Shown here piece by piece: positions 63,355 to 64,000 of a stretch of DNA of 64,000 bases. Origin of the DNA: Sodaliphilus pleomorphus (lineage in GTDB: Bacteria; Bacteroidota; Bacteroidia; Bacteroidales; Muribaculaceae); contig NZ_CP045696.1 in assembly GCF_009676955.1 (NCBI RefSeq), positions 806,001 through 870,000 of the forward strand. The letters are read 5' to 3'. The number at the start of each line of letters is the position of its first letter. Position 1 is the first letter of the stretch. The notes under the pieces are model-generated. The model was not told the origin of the DNA. It saw only the letters and a program-made list of their open reading frames with translations, and searched no databases. Position numbers and translations under genes: made by a program.

Positions 63355-64000
63355 ATGGATTGGATAATCGAACTCATAACGGGCAACAGCGTGGCACACG
63401 CCATCTTTATCTACTCCTTTGTCATCGCCATAGGCATGGCACTGGGCAAGATAAAAATCTTCGGCATCTCGCTGGGTTCAATCTTCGTACTCTTTGTGGG
63501 TCTTGCGGTGGGCCACTTCGGCGCCGTGATCGACCCCAACATCCTCAAGTTTATACAAGAATTCGGACTCATTCTGTTTATCTTCTCGATAGGATTGCAA
63601 GTGGGCCCTTCGTTTTTCTCGTCGTTCAAGGAAGGCGGCCTGCTGCTCAATGGCTTGGCACTGGCCATCATAGGGCTCAACATCGTTGTAGCCCTGGCCA
63701 TATACTACTGCACCGGCGACGTGAAGCCCAACGAGATCGTGGGCATACTCTCGGGTAGTGTGACCAACACGCCCGGGCTGGGTGCTGCCCAGCAGTCGCT
63801 CATCGAGACCCTGGGTGGCGAGGCCGCCCGCCCGCTCAACGAGTCGATGTCGATGGGCTATGCCGCCGCCTACCCGCTGGGCGTGGTGGGCATCATCCTG
63901 TCGATGATACTGGTGAAAGTGATTTTCAAGGTCAACGTCGAGAGCGACTCCAAGGCGGTAGAGGAAGACAGGGAGCAAAGCCTGCTCAAGCCCCACGTGG
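63355..64000 (+). CDS. AspT/YidE family putative transporter, partial at window edge
   Basis: 215 codons visible; family members are about 550 residues, so more than half is outside. Several transmembrane segments: VAHAIFIYSFVIAIGMALG, LGSIFVLFVGLAVGHFG, FGLILFIFSIGLQVGPSFF and GVVGIILSMILVKVIF. The IGLQVGPSFF and GSVTNTPGLGAAQQ motifs are characteristic of the AspT-YidE permease duplication domain. TrkA-C domains are expected further on. Substrate unknown. Confidence 0.88.
   Translation, partial: MDWIIELITGNSVAHAIFIYSFVIAIGMALGKIKIFGISLGSIFVLFVGLAVGHFGAVIDPNILKFIQEFGLILFIFSIGLQVGPSFFSSFKEGGLLLNGLALAIIGLNIVVALAIYYCTGDVKPNEIVGILSGSVTNTPGLGAAQQSLIETLGGEAARPLNESMSMGYAAAYPLGVVGIILSMILVKVIFKVNVESDSKAVEEDREQSLLKPHV

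Overview
The window comes from a member of the Bacteroidales with fairly high GC, most likely Muribaculaceae or a Prevotella-like relative. The evidence is the Bacteroidetes promoter (TTTG, 19-21 nt, TAnnTTTG) in front of many genes, the near absence of Shine-Dalgarno sites, and lineage-typical families: TamL-like assembly lipoprotein, DUF4292 lipoprotein, BspA-type leucine-rich surface protein, CxxC-less thioredoxin-fold protein, and secreted proteins with a short C-terminal tail ending in GKKV-VK. The genus is inference. No rRNA, tRNA or CRISPR was seen.

Layout. 1-1529: class I fumarase (minus, cut by the window edge), fed by a tandem array of promoter-bearing repeats. 2210-3572: HIRAN protein and WYL regulator. 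3742-5885: an intact IS1634-type insertion sequence flanked by a 164-bp direct repeat that duplicates the divergent promoter between the WYL gene and a secreted protein (6100). 7.9-16.2 kb: flavin reductase, glyA, an apbE/C69 peptidase/small membrane protein/yaaA operon, two outer-membrane barrels and a sugar acetyltransferase. 16.2-19.5 kb: a metal-chelate type ABC importer, again headed by a promoter-bearing repeat array. 19.5-25.6 kb: thioredoxin-like protein, serB, rmuC, DUF695, fabG and a TetR regulator. 25.8-34.5 kb: M23 peptidase, recG/ispD, HIT/greA, a HAD phosphatase and TamL. 34.7-41.2 kb: DJ-1 protein, then dut/TPR/DUF4292/FemAB-like/flippase. 41.2-47.8 kb: trpS operon, DUF59 factor, lpxH, dGTPase, pncB. 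48.3-57.4 kb: a surface and secreted-protein island (M6 protease, adhesin-like proteins, one frameshifted gene). 57.5-64 kb: HU, two tandem rhomboid proteases plus an EEP-family protein, an M3 peptidase and an AspT/YidE-type transporter cut by the right edge.

Most of this is chromosomal housekeeping and envelope biology. The unusual material is structural: (i) two unlinked arrays of about 83-86 bp repeats, each unit carrying a textbook TTTG-19-TAATTTTG promoter aimed at the adjacent gene; (ii) an IS1634-family element with a 164-bp target duplication that leaves both neighbours with upstream sequence; (iii) several genes whose -7 element lies only 8-10 nt from the start codon, which predicts leaderless mRNAs; (iv) a possible small RNA with a strong intrinsic terminator near 31.3 kb.
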